Numbered from the stretch's first letter, positions 15,247-25,273 are shown. The stretch is 39,221 bases of DNA from Bordetella parapertussis (GCA_945901125.1 CAMDKD010000026.1:1-39221), one strand, 5' to 3'. Translations and numbers: made by a program. Notes: generated from the letters alone by a model not told the origin.

Positions 15247-16424
15247 TCATTTATTTACCGCCGGTGGCGCAAGGTCAATGGGACTATGTCATCAGTTCAG
15301 ACGGCGTCAACGTCAACCATTTTTCCCAAGCCTCTGCCACCCGACTACCCGCCGGTCACGGCGAAGTGGTGGCCGTGTTGCCGTGGCAAATGCTGTCCTG
15401 GCACAGCGTGCAATTTCCCCCCGGCACGGGTTCGCGCAAAACCGCTGTGTTGCACAGTTTGCTGGAAGAATCTTTGCTGCAAGACCCGCAGGACAACTTG
15501 CTGGTGACCGCGCCGGGCAGTGCCTCGGTATTGCGCCAAGGCGGCAGCACGCTGGTGGCGGTGTGCAACAAACAATGGCTGCGCCAGGCGCTGGCACCTT
15601 TGCAGGAAGCAGGCCTGCAAATACAACGCCTGCTGCCCGAATTCACACCGGTACCCGCTGGCGGTGCCGCTCAGCTTTTTTTGCTGAACGAGAACGGTCG
15701 AACCGGCGCTGTGCTCTGCGATGCCACCAGCGTCTGGTTGCTGCCATCGCCATCAATACCTGCCTTGCAGGCGGCCGGCCAGGTGCAAGTGTTGGCCGAA
15801 CCGTCGGCGGTCAGCCACAGCGAACGCTGGAGTTCGCAGCCGCCGCGCATTCTGACCACCGCGCAACGCCTGCTGCTGGCCACGCAATCCGGCTGGGACA
15901 TGGCGCAGGACGAATGGGCGCAGAACCGCCGATTGCGCGGCTGGCGTCGCTTGCAACACGGGGTGCGCCACCTCTGGTTTGCGCCGTCTTGGCGCAGCGC
16001 CCGCCGCAGTCTGCTGGCCTTGTTGCTGGTGCAACTCATAGGCTTGAACGTGTGGGCCTGGCAAGAGCAATCGCAATGGGCGCAGCGTCAGCAAAACCTG
16101 GTGCAGTTGTTTCGCCAAAGTTTTCCTGCGGTGACGACGGTGATTGACCCGGTGCAGCAAATGCGCCGTGAACTGCAAACCCTGCGTCAACAAGCCGGGC
16201 AATTGGACAACAGCGATTTGGAAAGCATGCTGCTGGCGCTGGCCGCGCACTGGCCTGAAGGTGTCGCAGCGGAAATTGTGGATTACCAACGCGGCGAATT
16301 GCGCCTGGGCGGTTTGTCCGATATCAGCCAGCAACAACTGGCCGGGCAACCCTGGTCAGCGCAAAACTACCAATGGCAAATGCAAGGCCGCGTGGCGGTG
16401 TTGCGCAGCGGGAAAACGCCATGA
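15240..16424 (+). CDS. gspL: Type II secretion protein GspL
   Basis: The protein has 394 residues and its ATG lies inside the end of gspK. The N-terminal 250 residues form the cytoplasmic actin-like domain that binds the ATPase GspE. A single transmembrane helix lies around residues 260-280 (LLALLLVQLIGLNVWAW). The rest is the periplasmic ferredoxin-like domain that pairs with GspM. Its stop overlaps gspM by the usual ATGA. The N-terminal part is rather divergent, as is common in this family. Confidence 0.88.
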   Translation: MLIIYLPPVAQGQWDYVISSDGVNVNHFSQASATRLPAGHGEVVAVLPWQMLSWHSVQFPPGTGSRKTAVLHSLLEESLLQDPQDNLLVTAPGSASVLRQGGSTLVAVCNKQWLRQALAPLQEAGLQIQRLLPEFTPVPAGGAAQLFLLNENGRTGAVLCDATSVWLLPSPSIPALQAAGQVQVLAEPSAVSHSERWSSQPPRILTTAQRLLLATQSGWDMAQDEWAQNRRLRGWRRLQHGVRHLWFAPSWRSARRSLLALLLVQLIGLNVWAWQEQSQWAQRQQNLVQLFRQSFPAVTTVIDPVQQMRRELQTLRQQAGQLDNSDLESMLLALAAHWPEGVAAEIVDYQRGELRLGGLSDISQQQLAGQPWSAQNYQWQMQGRVAVLRSGKTP

Positions 16425-16897
16425 AGCTCAGCATGTTTCAAGATTGGCTGGCGCAACGCAGCCCGCGCGAGCAAACCGGCATACGCGCGGCCTTGTTGTT
16501 GGTGGGCGTGTTGCTGGTCTGGCGCATAGGCGTGGCGCCCGGCTTGCAGGTGTGGTCGATGAGCGAAGCCCGTCAGGCTGCTTTGGACCGCCAACTCGCC
16601 GAGATGCAAAGCTTGCAACAAGAAGCCAAACGCTTGAGCGCACAAACACAGGCCGGTGCCGATGCCGCTTTGCAACAACTGCAATCACTGGCGGCGACGC
16701 TGGGACCGGACACCCGAGTGAATCCGCAAACCGACCAGGTCAGCATCGAATTCAAATCCGCTTCACCGCAGGCGCTGGCCGATTTCATCATGCTGGCGCG
16801 CACCCAAGCTCAGTCGCGCGCTGTGAAAGCGCATTGGCAATTTCGCCAAGGTCATTGGGAAGGACAGCTGGTGCTGTCACTGCCCGCCAAACGCTGA
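16421..16897 (+). CDS. gspM: Type II secretion protein GspM
   Basis: This 158-residue protein starts at the ATG overlapping the gspL stop. A short cytoplasmic part contains QRSPREQTG, the common start motif of GspM. It is followed by one transmembrane helix (AALLLVGVLLVW), a coiled-coil-prone stretch (LAEMQSLQQEAKRL) and a small periplasmic domain. It stabilises GspL in the inner-membrane platform. It is followed by gspN after 7 bases. Confidence 0.88.
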   Translation: MKLSMFQDWLAQRSPREQTGIRAALLLVGVLLVWRIGVAPGLQVWSMSEARQAALDRQLAEMQSLQQEAKRLSAQTQAGADAALQQLQSLAATLGPDTRVNPQTDQVSIEFKSASPQALADFIMLARTQAQSRAVKAHWQFRQGHWEGQLVLSLPAKR

Positions 16898-16904
16898 GCC
16901 CCGC

Positions 16905-17684
16905 ATGAACAACTTCCACGCCAGCCGGACACGCACCCTGTGGGCGCTGCTGTGCGGCGGCTTGTGGGCGCTGCTGTGGTTAGCCCCGGCGCAATGGCTG
17001 GCACAAGCGGTGCAAAGCATGTCCCACCAGCATGTGCAATTGCGCCAAGTGCGCGGCACCGTCTGGAACGGCAGTGCGCAATGGGTGTTGGCCTCGGGCA
17101 GCGGCGGACGCGATGCGCTGGCCTTGCCGCAGCGCGTGCATTGGCAACTGCGCCCGCTGTGGAACGCCGGTATGTCGCTGGATTTGCAAGCCGATTGCTG
17201 CACCAGCCAAACGCTGCAATTGCAATTGAATCTGGATTGGCAAGGTTTGAACATTGCATTGACCCGCGCCGATTCGGTCTGGCCGGCGCAATGGCTGTCC
17301 GGTCTGGGCGCGCCTTGGAACACCATGGATTTACAAGGCCTGCTGGCGCTCAACAGCCGCCAATTGCAAGGCCGCTGGTCCGGCGGCGAATGGCAATTCA
17401 GCGGTGAAGCCAGCCTAGAGTTGCGCGAACTGAGCTCCAGCCTGTCCACCCTCAAACCACTGGGCACCTATGTATTGCAGTTGCAAGCCGGTGCCGCGCC
17501 AGTGCTGACGCTCAACACGCGTGCCGGGCGCTTGCTGTTGGAGGGAAAAGGCAGTTGGCAGGCCGGGCGCTTCAGTTTTCTGGGTGAAGCGCGGGCGCAG
17601 CCCGGTAACGAGAGCGCACTCAACAACCTGCTGGGCGTGCTGGGTCAACGCTCCGGCGATAAAACCATTTTGAAACTGGGATGA
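16905..17684 (+). CDS. gspN: Type II secretion protein GspN
   Basis: The protein has 259 residues, with an N-terminal signal anchor (LWALLCGGLWALLWLAPAQW) and a periplasmic region. The hallmark segment is VRGTVWNGSAQW, the GspN family motif. GspN is an accessory component found mainly in proteobacteria such as Burkholderiales. Its exact task is not settled. The TGA stop overlaps the ATG of gspD, so the two are translationally coupled. Confidence 0.87.
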   Translation: MNNFHASRTRTLWALLCGGLWALLWLAPAQWLAQAVQSMSHQHVQLRQVRGTVWNGSAQWVLASGSGGRDALALPQRVHWQLRPLWNAGMSLDLQADCCTSQTLQLQLNLDWQGLNIALTRADSVWPAQWLSGLGAPWNTMDLQGLLALNSRQLQGRWSGGEWQFSGEASLELRELSSSLSTLKPLGTYVLQLQAGAAPVLTLNTRAGRLLLEGKGSWQAGRFSFLGEARAQPGNESALNNLLGVLGQRSGDKTILKLG

Positions 17685-19774
17685 ACATGTTGCAGCGACA
17701 AGCCATTTTTTATTGCCTGCTGACCGCCATGCTGTTCTCAGCCTGGCCAACGCTGGCGGCCGACAAAAACAAACCGGCGCCAGGCCCGAACAAACCCAAG
17801 GCGGAAGCGGAAAACACCATCACGCTGAACTTTGTCAACGCCGACATCGAAGCCGTGGCCCGCACCTTGGCCGGTTTGACGCGCCGCACGCTGGTGGTCG
17901 ACCCGCGCGTCAAAGGCACGCTGTCGTTGACCACCGAAAAACCGGTGCCCGCGTCCGTGGCCTGGAACCAGTTTTTAGCGGTGCTGCGTTTGCAAGGGTT
18001 TGCGGTCATCGAAACCCAGGGCTTGTACAAACTGGTGCCCGAGGCCGAGGCCAAGCTGCAAGGCGGGCAGACCGCCGTGGTGCCTTCAAGCGGCACGCCG
18101 AACAACGCGCAGGTGATGACGCAAATCTTCAAGCTGAACCACGAGAACGCCAACAACCTGGTCGCCGTGCTGCGCCCTCTCATCAGCCCGAACAACACCA
18201 TCAACGTCACGCCGGGCAGCAATGCGCTGGTGATCACCGACTACGCCGACAACCTGCAACGCATGGCGCGCATCATTGCGTCGCTGGATGTGGCCAACGC
18301 CACCGATGTGGAAATCATTCCCTTACAGCACACGCTGGCCGCCGACTTGGCGGCGTTGCTGAACAAACTGGTGGAAGGCGGTGCAGCGGGTGCCGCCGGT
18401 GCCGGGCAAACCGACACCGGTTTTAAAACCAGTATCCAAGCCGAGCCGCGCAGCAATGCCATCATTTTGCGCACGGCCAACCCGGCGCGCCAGGCCCAGG
18501 TGCGCAGCCTGATCGACAAGCTTGACCGCCCGGCCAGCGAGTTAGCCAGCGGCAATATACACGTCGTGTATTTGAAAAATGCCGACGCCACCAAACTGGC
18601 CAGTACCTTGCGCGCTGCCATGGCCGGTAACAACGCGGTTTCGGCGACTTCCATCAGCAGCACACCGGGAGCGGCCAACTCGGCGTCGGCGATCAGCCAG
18701 CCGACCACCGGCGGTCAGATTCAGGCCGACACGGCGACCAATTCGCTGGTCATCACCGCGGCCGAGCCGCAGTTTCGCCAGTTGCGTGCCGTCATCGATT
18801 CGCTGGACCAGCGACGTGCCCAGGTGTTGGTGGAAAGCCTGATCGTCGAAGTCGATTCGTCTAAAGAAGCTCAGTTCGGCATTCAGTGGCAAAACGCCGT
18901 TGGCAGCGCGGGCGGCAATATCGCTGTGCTGGGCACCAATTTCGGCTCCAACAATTTGCTCAGCATCAGCACCGCCAACGGCAAGACGCTGCCGGGCGCG
19001 GGTTTGAACATAGGCACGGCGCGCAACATAGGCGGCTCCACCATCATGACGGCGCTGGCCAATTTCCTGCAATCCAACGGTGGCAGCAATATCTTGTCGC
19101 GGCCTTCGCTGCTGACCTTGGACAACGAAGAGGCCAAGATCGTGGTCGGCCAAAACGTGCCCTTTGTCACCGGCCAGTACACCAATAACAACAACGCCGC
19201 CAACGGCGCGGTCAACCCGTTTCAAACGGTGGAACGCAAGGACGTGGGTTTGACGCTCAAAGTCAAGCCGCAAATCAACGACGCCGGCGCGGTGAAGATG
19301 AGCATATTTCAGGAGGTGTCCAGCATAGACACTTCGAAGAAAACCACCGACGGCTTGATCACCAACAAGCGTTCGATTGAATCCAATATCGTGGTCGCCG
19401 ACGGCTCGGTGGTGGTGCTGGGCGGCTTGCTGTCCGACACCTTCACAGACAACCGCCAGCAAGTGCCTGGGCTGGGAGATTTGCCGCTGGTCGGTGGCCT
19501 GTTCCGCAGTGAAAGCCGCAGCCGCAGCAAGACCAATTTGCTGGTGTTTTTGCGCCCGGTGGTGGTGCGCGACGATGTCAGCGCCGAGGTTTTGTCCAAC
19601 GGCCGCTACCGCGAGATGCAAGGCTTGCAAACCGAATCACTCAAACCCGGCACACCCGCATTGCCGGTGCCCAACGACCAGGTGCTGCCGCCGCTGCCGG
19701 GCAGCAGCGACCCGGCGCAGCCGGTCAAACCGCCAACGCAGCTCAAGCCTGTGCCGCTGGAACTGGGCCGCTGA
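17681..19774 (+). CDS. gspD: Type II secretion secretin GspD
   Basis: This 697-residue outer-membrane channel of the system has a signal peptide ending near Leu-Ala-Ala (residues 1-27). The N0 domain (ITLNFVNADIEAVARTLAGLT) and N1-N3 domains with KH-like repeats (VFKLNH-type and VVYLKNADAT) come next. The C-terminal secretin domain has ILSRPSLLTLDNEEAKI and VPGLGDLPLVGGLF (about 595-608). The low-complexity linker rich in Ser/Ala/Gly (about 320-345) sits in the N3 region, as in many GspD proteins. A Pro-rich tail of about 45 residues ends the protein. No pilotin gene is next to it. Confidence 0.96.
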   Translation: MNMLQRQAIFYCLLTAMLFSAWPTLAADKNKPAPGPNKPKAEAENTITLNFVNADIEAVARTLAGLTRRTLVVDPRVKGTLSLTTEKPVPASVAWNQFLAVLRLQGFAVIETQGLYKLVPEAEAKLQGGQTAVVPSSGTPNNAQVMTQIFKLNHENANNLVAVLRPLISPNNTINVTPGSNALVITDYADNLQRMARIIASLDVANATDVEIIPLQHTLAADLAALLNKLVEGGAAGAAGAGQTDTGFKTSIQAEPRSNAIILRTANPARQAQVRSLIDKLDRPASELASGNIHVVYLKNADATKLASTLRAAMAGNNAVSATSISSTPGAANSASAISQPTTGGQIQADTATNSLVITAAEPQFRQLRAVIDSLDQRRAQVLVESLIVEVDSSKEAQFGIQWQNAVGSAGGNIAVLGTNFGSNNLLSISTANGKTLPGAGLNIGTARNIGGSTIMTALANFLQSNGGSNILSRPSLLTLDNEEAKIVVGQNVPFVTGQYTNNNNAANGAVNPFQTVERKDVGLTLKVKPQINDAGAVKMSIFQEVSSIDTSKKTTDGLITNKRSIESNIVVADGSVVVLGGLLSDTFTDNRQQVPGLGDLPLVGGLFRSESRSRSKTNLLVFLRPVVVRDDVSAEVLSNGRYREMQGLQTESLKPGTPALPVPNDQVLPPLPGSSDPAQPVKPPTQLKPVPLELGR

Positions 19775-19776
19775 AC

Positions 19777-21165
19777 ATGCGCCATCCTTTGCCTTATGCG
19801 TTTGCCCGCAGCCATCAGTTGCTGCTGGAAGACGACGGCCAGCAACTCACGCTGTGGCACCACGATGCGCCGCCGCCGGGCCCATGGAGCGAGGTGCTGC
19901 GCTGCCACGGTGTGCAGCATTTCCAGCAAACCGACGCAGCCACCCTGGCGCAACGCATCAGCGCCAGTTACGCCGGGGCCGAATCCAGCGCGGCGTTGGT
20001 GATGAGCGAGGTCGAGGGCGAAGCCGATCTGGCGCGCATGATGCAAGAATTGCCCGCTGTGGAAGATTTGCTCGAAGCCTCGGCAGACGCGCCCATCATT
20101 CGCATGCTCAACGCCTTGCTGATGCAAGCCGCGCGCGACGGCGCCAGCGACATACACATAGAAGCCTACGAGCGCCACTCCAGTGTGCGCTTTCGCATAG
20201 ACGGCACGCTGCGCGAAGTGGTCAGCCCGCACCGGGCGCTGCATGCGGCGCTGATTTCGCGTTTGAAAATCATGGCCGACTTGGACATCGCCGAAAAACG
20301 TTTGCCGCAAGACGGCCGCATTTCCTTGCGACTCGGCCAGCGCGCCATCGATGTGCGCGTGTCCACGCTGCCGGGTGCGCACGGCGAACGCGCGGTGCTG
20401 CGTTTGCTGGACAAAAGCGAAAGCCGACTCACCTTGCAAGCCGTGGGCATGCAAGGCCAGACCTTGCAGCAGTTTGAACAACTGGTGCAGCAACCGCACG
20501 GCATTGTGCTGGTCACCGGCCCGACCGGTTCGGGCAAAACCACCACCTTGTACGCGGCGCTGCAAATGCTGGACTCGGCGCATGCCAACATCATGACGGT
20601 GGAAGACCCGATCGAGTACGAGCTCGCCGGTGTCGGCCAGACCCAGGTGAATCCGAAAATCGATTTGGACTTCGCCAAGGCGCTGCGCGCCATCCTGCGC
20701 CAAGACCCGGACATCATCATGATCGGCGAGATCCGCGACCACGAAACCGCGCAAATCGCGGTGCAAGCCTCGCTCACCGGCCACTTGGTGCTGGCCACCT
20801 TGCACACCAACGACGCGGTCAGCGCGGTCACGCGTTTGACCGACATGGGCATAGAACCGTTTTTGCTCAGCTCGTCCTTGCTCGGCGTGCTGGCGCAGCG
20901 GCTGGTGCGCAAGCTGTGTACGCATTGCGCAGGCATTGGCTGCGATGTCTGCGGCAGCACCGGCTACCAGGGCCGCACCGGCATTTTCGAATTGCTGACG
21001 GTAGACGATGCCGTGCGACACCTGATCCACGACCGCTCGGGTGAACCGCTGTTGCGCCAGGCCGCTCAGCAACGCGGCATGCAGAGTTTGCGTGATGACG
21101 GGCAGCGTCTGGTGCAACTCGGCATCACCTCGGCGCAAGAACTGTTGCGCGTGACCCGCGACTGA
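19777..21165 (+). CDS. gspE: Type II secretion ATPase GspE
   Basis: This 462-residue hexameric cytoplasmic ATPase drives the pseudopilus. Walker A is GPTGSGKTTT (about 247-256), the Asp box is around EDPIEYEL, Walker B is IIMIGEIRD (about 312-320) and the His box is LATLHTNDA. The four-cysteine metal site is present (CTHC and CDVC, about 384-395), which separates GspE from most PilT proteins. The N-terminal domain is on the short side. It lies 2 bases after gspD and 4 bases before gspF. Confidence 0.96.
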   Translation: MRHPLPYAFARSHQLLLEDDGQQLTLWHHDAPPPGPWSEVLRCHGVQHFQQTDAATLAQRISASYAGAESSAALVMSEVEGEADLARMMQELPAVEDLLEASADAPIIRMLNALLMQAARDGASDIHIEAYERHSSVRFRIDGTLREVVSPHRALHAALISRLKIMADLDIAEKRLPQDGRISLRLGQRAIDVRVSTLPGAHGERAVLRLLDKSESRLTLQAVGMQGQTLQQFEQLVQQPHGIVLVTGPTGSGKTTTLYAALQMLDSAHANIMTVEDPIEYELAGVGQTQVNPKIDLDFAKALRAILRQDPDIIMIGEIRDHETAQIAVQASLTGHLVLATLHTNDAVSAVTRLTDMGIEPFLLSSSLLGVLAQRLVRKLCTHCAGIGCDVCGSTGYQGRTGIFELLTVDDAVRHLIHDRSGEPLLRQAAQQRGMQSLRDDGQRLVQLGITSAQELLRVTRD

Positions 21166-21169
21166 AACC

Positions 21170-22390
21170 ATGCCCGCTTATACCTACGAGGCCATCAGCG
21201 CCGAAGGCCGCAGCCGCCAAGGCGTGATCGACGCCGAATCCGAACGCGCTGCGCGCAGTCTGTTGCGTCAGCAAGCGCTGATACCCGTCAAGCTGCAAGC
21301 CGTCAGCGTCAGCAAAACAGCCATCAAAGGCGACATCGTGCTGTGGCAGGCGCGCGTGTTCAGCCGCACCGACCTGGTGGTCTGGACCCGCCAGCTGGCC
21401 AGCCTGGTAGCCGCCGGTCTGCCCTTGGAACGCACACTCAGTGCGCTCAGCGAAGAGGCCGACACACCGGCCAAGCGCGATTTGCTGGCCCAGGTGCGCT
21501 CCGAGGTGAACGCCGGTGCGCCACTGGCGCAGGCGCTGGCCATGTACACGCGCGAATTCGATGCGCTGTATGTGGCGGTCATTGGCTCGGGCGAGCAAAG
21601 CGGTCGGCTGTCGCAAGTGCTGCTGCAACTCGCCGAGGACTTGGAAGCCGGCCACCAGATGCGCGCCAAGCTCTTGGCCGCCTCGCTGTACCCGGCCATT
21701 GTCAGCGGCGTGGCACTGTTGATCGTGGTGTTTTTGCTGGCCTATGTGGTGCCGCAAGTCGCGCAAGTGTTCACCAGCACGCAACGCAGCCTGCCGTGGT
21801 TGACCGTCGTCATGCTCGCGCTCAGCAGTTGGGTACAGGCGCTGTGGCTGTGGTTGCTGGTGGCTGGCGTCATGGGTTTTCTGTTGCTGAAACTGGCCTT
21901 GCGCCAGACCGAATTCCGGGAACAGTTTGACGCCGCCTGGCTGCGCCTGCCGCTGTTGGGCCGCTTAAGCCTGGGCTATAACGCGGCGCGCTTTGCCGGC
22001 ACGCTGGCGCTGCTGGTCGGCGCTGGTGTGCCCATGTTGAAAGCTTTGCAAACGGCGGCGCAGACCTTGTCCAACACCGCTTTGCGGGCCAACGCCATGC
22101 AGGCGATAGAACTGGTGCGCGAGGGCGCGCCGCTGGCCAGTGCGCTGTCGCAAAACAAACGGCTGCCCGGCCTGTTGTCCATGTTCGCGCGGCTGGGCGA
22201 GCAAACCGGCCAATTGCCGCAAATGCTGCAACACGCCGCCAAGCATTTGTCCGAAGAAGTGCAACGCCGCGCCATGCAACTGGCCACCATCCTGGAGCCC
22301 TTGCTGATTGTTACCATGGGGGCGGTGGTCATGCTGATCGTGCTGGCGGTCATGCTGCCCATCATTCAACTCAATCAGTTCGTGCGATGA
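21170..22390 (+). CDS. gspF: Type II secretion platform protein GspF
   Basis: This 406-residue polytopic inner-membrane protein has two repeated T2SSF domains, each with a cytoplasmic helical bundle (LASLVAAGLPLERTL and LALLVGAGVPMLKAL). Three transmembrane helices are visible (around 175-200, 225-245 and 375-400). The start MPAYTYEAISAEG is standard for GspF. It is the last gsp gene. The 5'-nucleotidase gene begins 10 bases later, so the transcript may continue. Confidence 0.96.
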   Translation: MPAYTYEAISAEGRSRQGVIDAESERAARSLLRQQALIPVKLQAVSVSKTAIKGDIVLWQARVFSRTDLVVWTRQLASLVAAGLPLERTLSALSEEADTPAKRDLLAQVRSEVNAGAPLAQALAMYTREFDALYVAVIGSGEQSGRLSQVLLQLAEDLEAGHQMRAKLLAASLYPAIVSGVALLIVVFLLAYVVPQVAQVFTSTQRSLPWLTVVMLALSSWVQALWLWLLVAGVMGFLLLKLALRQTEFREQFDAAWLRLPLLGRLSLGYNAARFAGTLALLVGAGVPMLKALQTAAQTLSNTALRANAMQAIELVREGAPLASALSQNKRLPGLLSMFARLGEQTGQLPQMLQHAAKHLSEEVQRRAMQLATILEPLLIVTMGAVVMLIVLAVMLPIIQLNQFVR

Positions 22391-22399
22391 AGGTAAACC

Positions 22400-23311
22400 A
22401 TGGCAAGTACGTTGGACGGCAAATTGGTGGTGGCTATTTCCTCGCGGGCCTTGTTCAATTTTGAGGAAGAAAACCGCGTCTTCGAGCAAAACGACGACCG
22501 CGCCTACATGGATTTGCAACTCGCGCGGCTGGAGCAACCGGCCTTGCCGGGGGTGGCGTTTTCGCTGGTGAAAAAACTGCTGGCCTTTAACCAACCCGGT
22601 GACGCGCGGGTGGAAGTGGTGATTTTGTCGCGCAACGACCCGGTCAGCGGCTTGCGCGTGATGAAGTCGGCCGCGCATTACGACTTGCCCATCATCCGCT
22701 GCACCTTCACACGCGGCGAATCGCCGTGGCGTTATTTGCAGCCGCTGAAAGCCAATTTGTTTTTAAGCACCCATTTGAAAGATGTGCGCGCCGCGCTGGA
22801 CGCCGGTGTGCCGGCCGCGCAGGTCTACCCGCATTCGGCGCATGCCTCCGAGGCGCACCCGCACGAAGTGCGTATTGCGTTTGACGGCGACGCCGTGCTG
22901 TTCAGCGACGAAGCCGAACGGGTGTTTCAGTCGCAAGGACTGGACGCATTTCAAAAGCATGAAAAAGACAAAGCGGCGCAACCGCTGTCGGCAGGTCCGT
23001 TCAAACCGTTGCTGGCCGCGTTACACCGTTTGCAGCAAGAGGCCACACCGGCGGTACGCATACGCACGGCGTTGGTGACGGCGCGCAGCGCCCCGGCGCA
23101 TGAGCGCGCCATCCGCACGCTGATGCAATGGAATATCCAGGTGGATGAAGCCATGTTTTTGGGCGGTCTGCCCAAAGGCGAATTCCTGCGCGAGTTCGAG
23201 CCTGATTTCTTTTTTGACGACCAGACCGGTCATATTGAATCCGCCGCCCGCCATGTGCCGTCCGGCCATGTGGCCAGCGGAGTGCAAAATACCCCTTTAT
23301 CAGAAGATTGA
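22400..23311 (+). CDS. Cytosolic 5'-nucleotidase (NT5C1-like, PF06189 type)
   Basis: This 303-residue protein resembles the bacterial relatives of cytosolic 5'-nucleotidase 1A, which remove phosphate from AMP and similar nucleotides using the HAD fold. Visible family features are LVVAISSRALFNFEEE near the start, EVVILSRNDPVSGLRV and IAFDGDAVLFSDEAERV (about 155-172), and EPDFFFDDQTGH near the end. An AAGG site lies 6 bases before the ATG. It sits between gspF and an ABC transporter on the same strand with very short gaps. That suggests read-through from the secretion operon, although no functional link is known. Confidence 0.85.
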   Translation: MASTLDGKLVVAISSRALFNFEEENRVFEQNDDRAYMDLQLARLEQPALPGVAFSLVKKLLAFNQPGDARVEVVILSRNDPVSGLRVMKSAAHYDLPIIRCTFTRGESPWRYLQPLKANLFLSTHLKDVRAALDAGVPAAQVYPHSAHASEAHPHEVRIAFDGDAVLFSDEAERVFQSQGLDAFQKHEKDKAAQPLSAGPFKPLLAALHRLQQEATPAVRIRTALVTARSAPAHERAIRTLMQWNIQVDEAMFLGGLPKGEFLREFEPDFFFDDQTGHIESAARHVPSGHVASGVQNTPLSED

Positions 23312-23317
23312 TGATTC

Positions 23318-25150
23318 ATGCGATTGTTTGACCCTTTCATAGGCATGTGGCACAAAACCCAGACGCATTTAAGCCGGGTCTGGACTTTATCCATCCCTTA
23401 TTTCCGCTCGGACGAACGCTGGACGGCGCGCGCTTTACTGTTCATTTGTGTGGCGCTCAATCTTGGCCAGGTGTATGTGCTGGTGCTGTTCAACGACTGG
23501 AACCGCTTGTTTTATGACGCCTTGCAAAACCACGACGAGCCGGTATTCTGGGAACAACTCAAAATGTTCGGCATGCTGGCCGCCGTTTTCATCGTGGTGG
23601 CGGTTTACCGTTTTTACCTGACCCAGTTGCTTGAAATAAGGTGGCGCGCCTGGATGACGCGCGACTTTTTGACACGCTGGACTACGCACCAGATTTTTTA
23701 CCAGATCGAATTGCGCCAGTCGCTGGCCGGTCACGACGGCTTGAGCGGTTCGGACAACCCGGACCAGCGGATTCAAGAAGACATACAAATGTTCACGGCC
23801 AGTACGGTGGAGCTCAGCCTGGGCTTGCTGGACGCGCTGGTCACGCTAGGCAGTTTTGTCGGTATTTTGTGGATGATGTCGGGTGGCTTTAATTTCTTCA
23901 TTGGTGAGAACGAGTTCACCATCCCCGGTTTCATGGTGTGGATGGCTTTGCTGTACTCGGTAGGCGGCAGCGTGATCGGGCATTTCTTGGGGCGTCGCAT
24001 GGCGCCGCTGAATTTCCAGCAGCAAAGGTTGGAAGCCAATTTCCGGCATCACTTGATGCGGGTGCGCGAATACAGCGAAGCGATTGCCATGGACCGTGGC
24101 GCGGCGTATGAAAGCCAGTCGCTGCAACACCGTTTCAAGCAAGTGCTGGACAATTTCATGCAATTGCTGAAAGTGCAAAAGCGCTTCACGTGGTTCAGCT
24201 CGGGCTACGGCCAAGCGGCTGTGGTGTTTCCTATTTTGGTGGCGGCACCGCGTTACTTTGCCGGCACGATTCAATTGGGCGAACTGATGCAAATCTCTTC
24301 GGCTTTTGGCAGAGTCCAAGATGCCATGAGCTGGATCATCAGCAATTACAGCAACCTGGCATCCTGGGCTGCCACCACCCAGCGTTTGAGCGTGTTCTCC
24401 AACCAGATGGAAACCTTGCGCGCCATTTCGTTTGCTGTGCAGCAACCGCTGGACGCGGACAGCCCCTCACCCACTGCGCTGAAAACCTCGGCGCTGACCA
24501 TCACCTTGCCGGACCGCACGGTGCTGCTCGACGACGTGGTGCTCAAGGTCAACCCCGGCGATTCGGTGTTGATTCGCGGCCCTTCGGGCAGCGGTAAATC
24601 CACCTTGCTGCGCGTGCTGGCAGGTATCTGGCCGTATGTGCGCGGCTGGGACGAAAAACGCCAGCCGCTGCCGATTTCCGCCGCCGTGGTGTTGCCGGAT
24701 AACGCGGTGTTCATTCCTCAGCGTCCCTATTTCCCTGAGGGCAGCTTGCGCAACGCCTTGCTGTACCCGCATGCCAACAGCGACTACACCGACGAGCAAA
24801 TGAAGCAGGCGCTGGAATTGGCGCTGCTGCCGCAACTGTGTTCGCAACTCGACAGCGTCGGCCATTGGAGCCAGCAACTGTCGGGCGGCGAAGCCCAGCG
24901 ACTGGCCATGGCCAGGGTATTTTTAAAGCAGCCCAGCTGGGTGTTTGCCGACGAAGCCACCAGCGCGCTGGACGAGGCCTCGGAAAAAATCATTTACGAA
25001 CGCTTGCTGTTGATGGTGATGCGCCAAAACGGTGCTCTGGTGTCGGTAGCACACCGCCCCAGCGTGGCGGCTTATCACCAGCGTTTGTGGCAACTGGTGA
25101 ACGTGAACGAAGGCAGTATCAAGAGCCACGTACTACAGGTCAGCCACTGA
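23318..25150 (+). CDS. ABC transporter, fused permease/ATPase of the SbmA/BacA-YddA-like family
   Basis: The protein has 610 residues. The N-terminal membrane domain (about 1-360) has the ABC_membrane_2 features: ALNLGQVYVLVLFNDWNRLFYDALQ, IRWRAWMTRDFL and DNPDQRIQEDI. The C-terminal nucleotide-binding domain has Walker A GPSGSGKST (about 424-432), signature LSGGEAQRLAMAR and Walker B VFADEATSALDE. This is the architecture of YddA and of bacterial homologues of peroxisomal ABCD proteins. Some relatives take up vitamin B12 or peptides. The substrate here is unknown. Its own gap to the nucleotidase gene is only 6 bases. Confidence 0.88.
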   Translation: MRLFDPFIGMWHKTQTHLSRVWTLSIPYFRSDERWTARALLFICVALNLGQVYVLVLFNDWNRLFYDALQNHDEPVFWEQLKMFGMLAAVFIVVAVYRFYLTQLLEIRWRAWMTRDFLTRWTTHQIFYQIELRQSLAGHDGLSGSDNPDQRIQEDIQMFTASTVELSLGLLDALVTLGSFVGILWMMSGGFNFFIGENEFTIPGFMVWMALLYSVGGSVIGHFLGRRMAPLNFQQQRLEANFRHHLMRVREYSEAIAMDRGAAYESQSLQHRFKQVLDNFMQLLKVQKRFTWFSSGYGQAAVVFPILVAAPRYFAGTIQLGELMQISSAFGRVQDAMSWIISNYSNLASWAATTQRLSVFSNQMETLRAISFAVQQPLDADSPSPTALKTSALTITLPDRTVLLDDVVLKVNPGDSVLIRGPSGSGKSTLLRVLAGIWPYVRGWDEKRQPLPISAAVVLPDNAVFIPQRPYFPEGSLRNALLYPHANSDYTDEQMKQALELALLPQLCSQLDSVGHWSQQLSGGEAQRLAMARVFLKQPSWVFADEATSALDEASEKIIYERLLLMVMRQNGALVSVAHRPSVAAYHQRLWQLVNVNEGSIKSHVLQVSH

Positions 25151-25273
25151 TTTTTTAAAAAAGCGCCGAACCGGACTCAAGAAGTTTTGGCACTGGCCGA
25201 TTCTTGTTGGGCAGGGGAACCAAGTTTCAGACCGTCCCCGCTCACAGTCCTGGTTTTAAGGGCGCGTCCTTGT

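Noticed and set aside
18542..19630. Long antisense open frame (362 codons) opposite gspD
   Set aside because: Same reason: full overlap with a recognised secretin, low-complexity translation and no ribosome binding site.
19606..21171. Long antisense open frame (521 codons) opposite gspE
   Set aside because: It is a codon-bias shadow of the strongly supported gspE/gspD frames, and its His/Gln/Arg-rich translation shows no domain.
19777..22390. Type IV pilus PilB/PilC genes
   Set aside because: They sit in an unbroken run with gspG-N and gspD, and the ATPase has the GspE four-cysteine motif; no pil genes are nearby.
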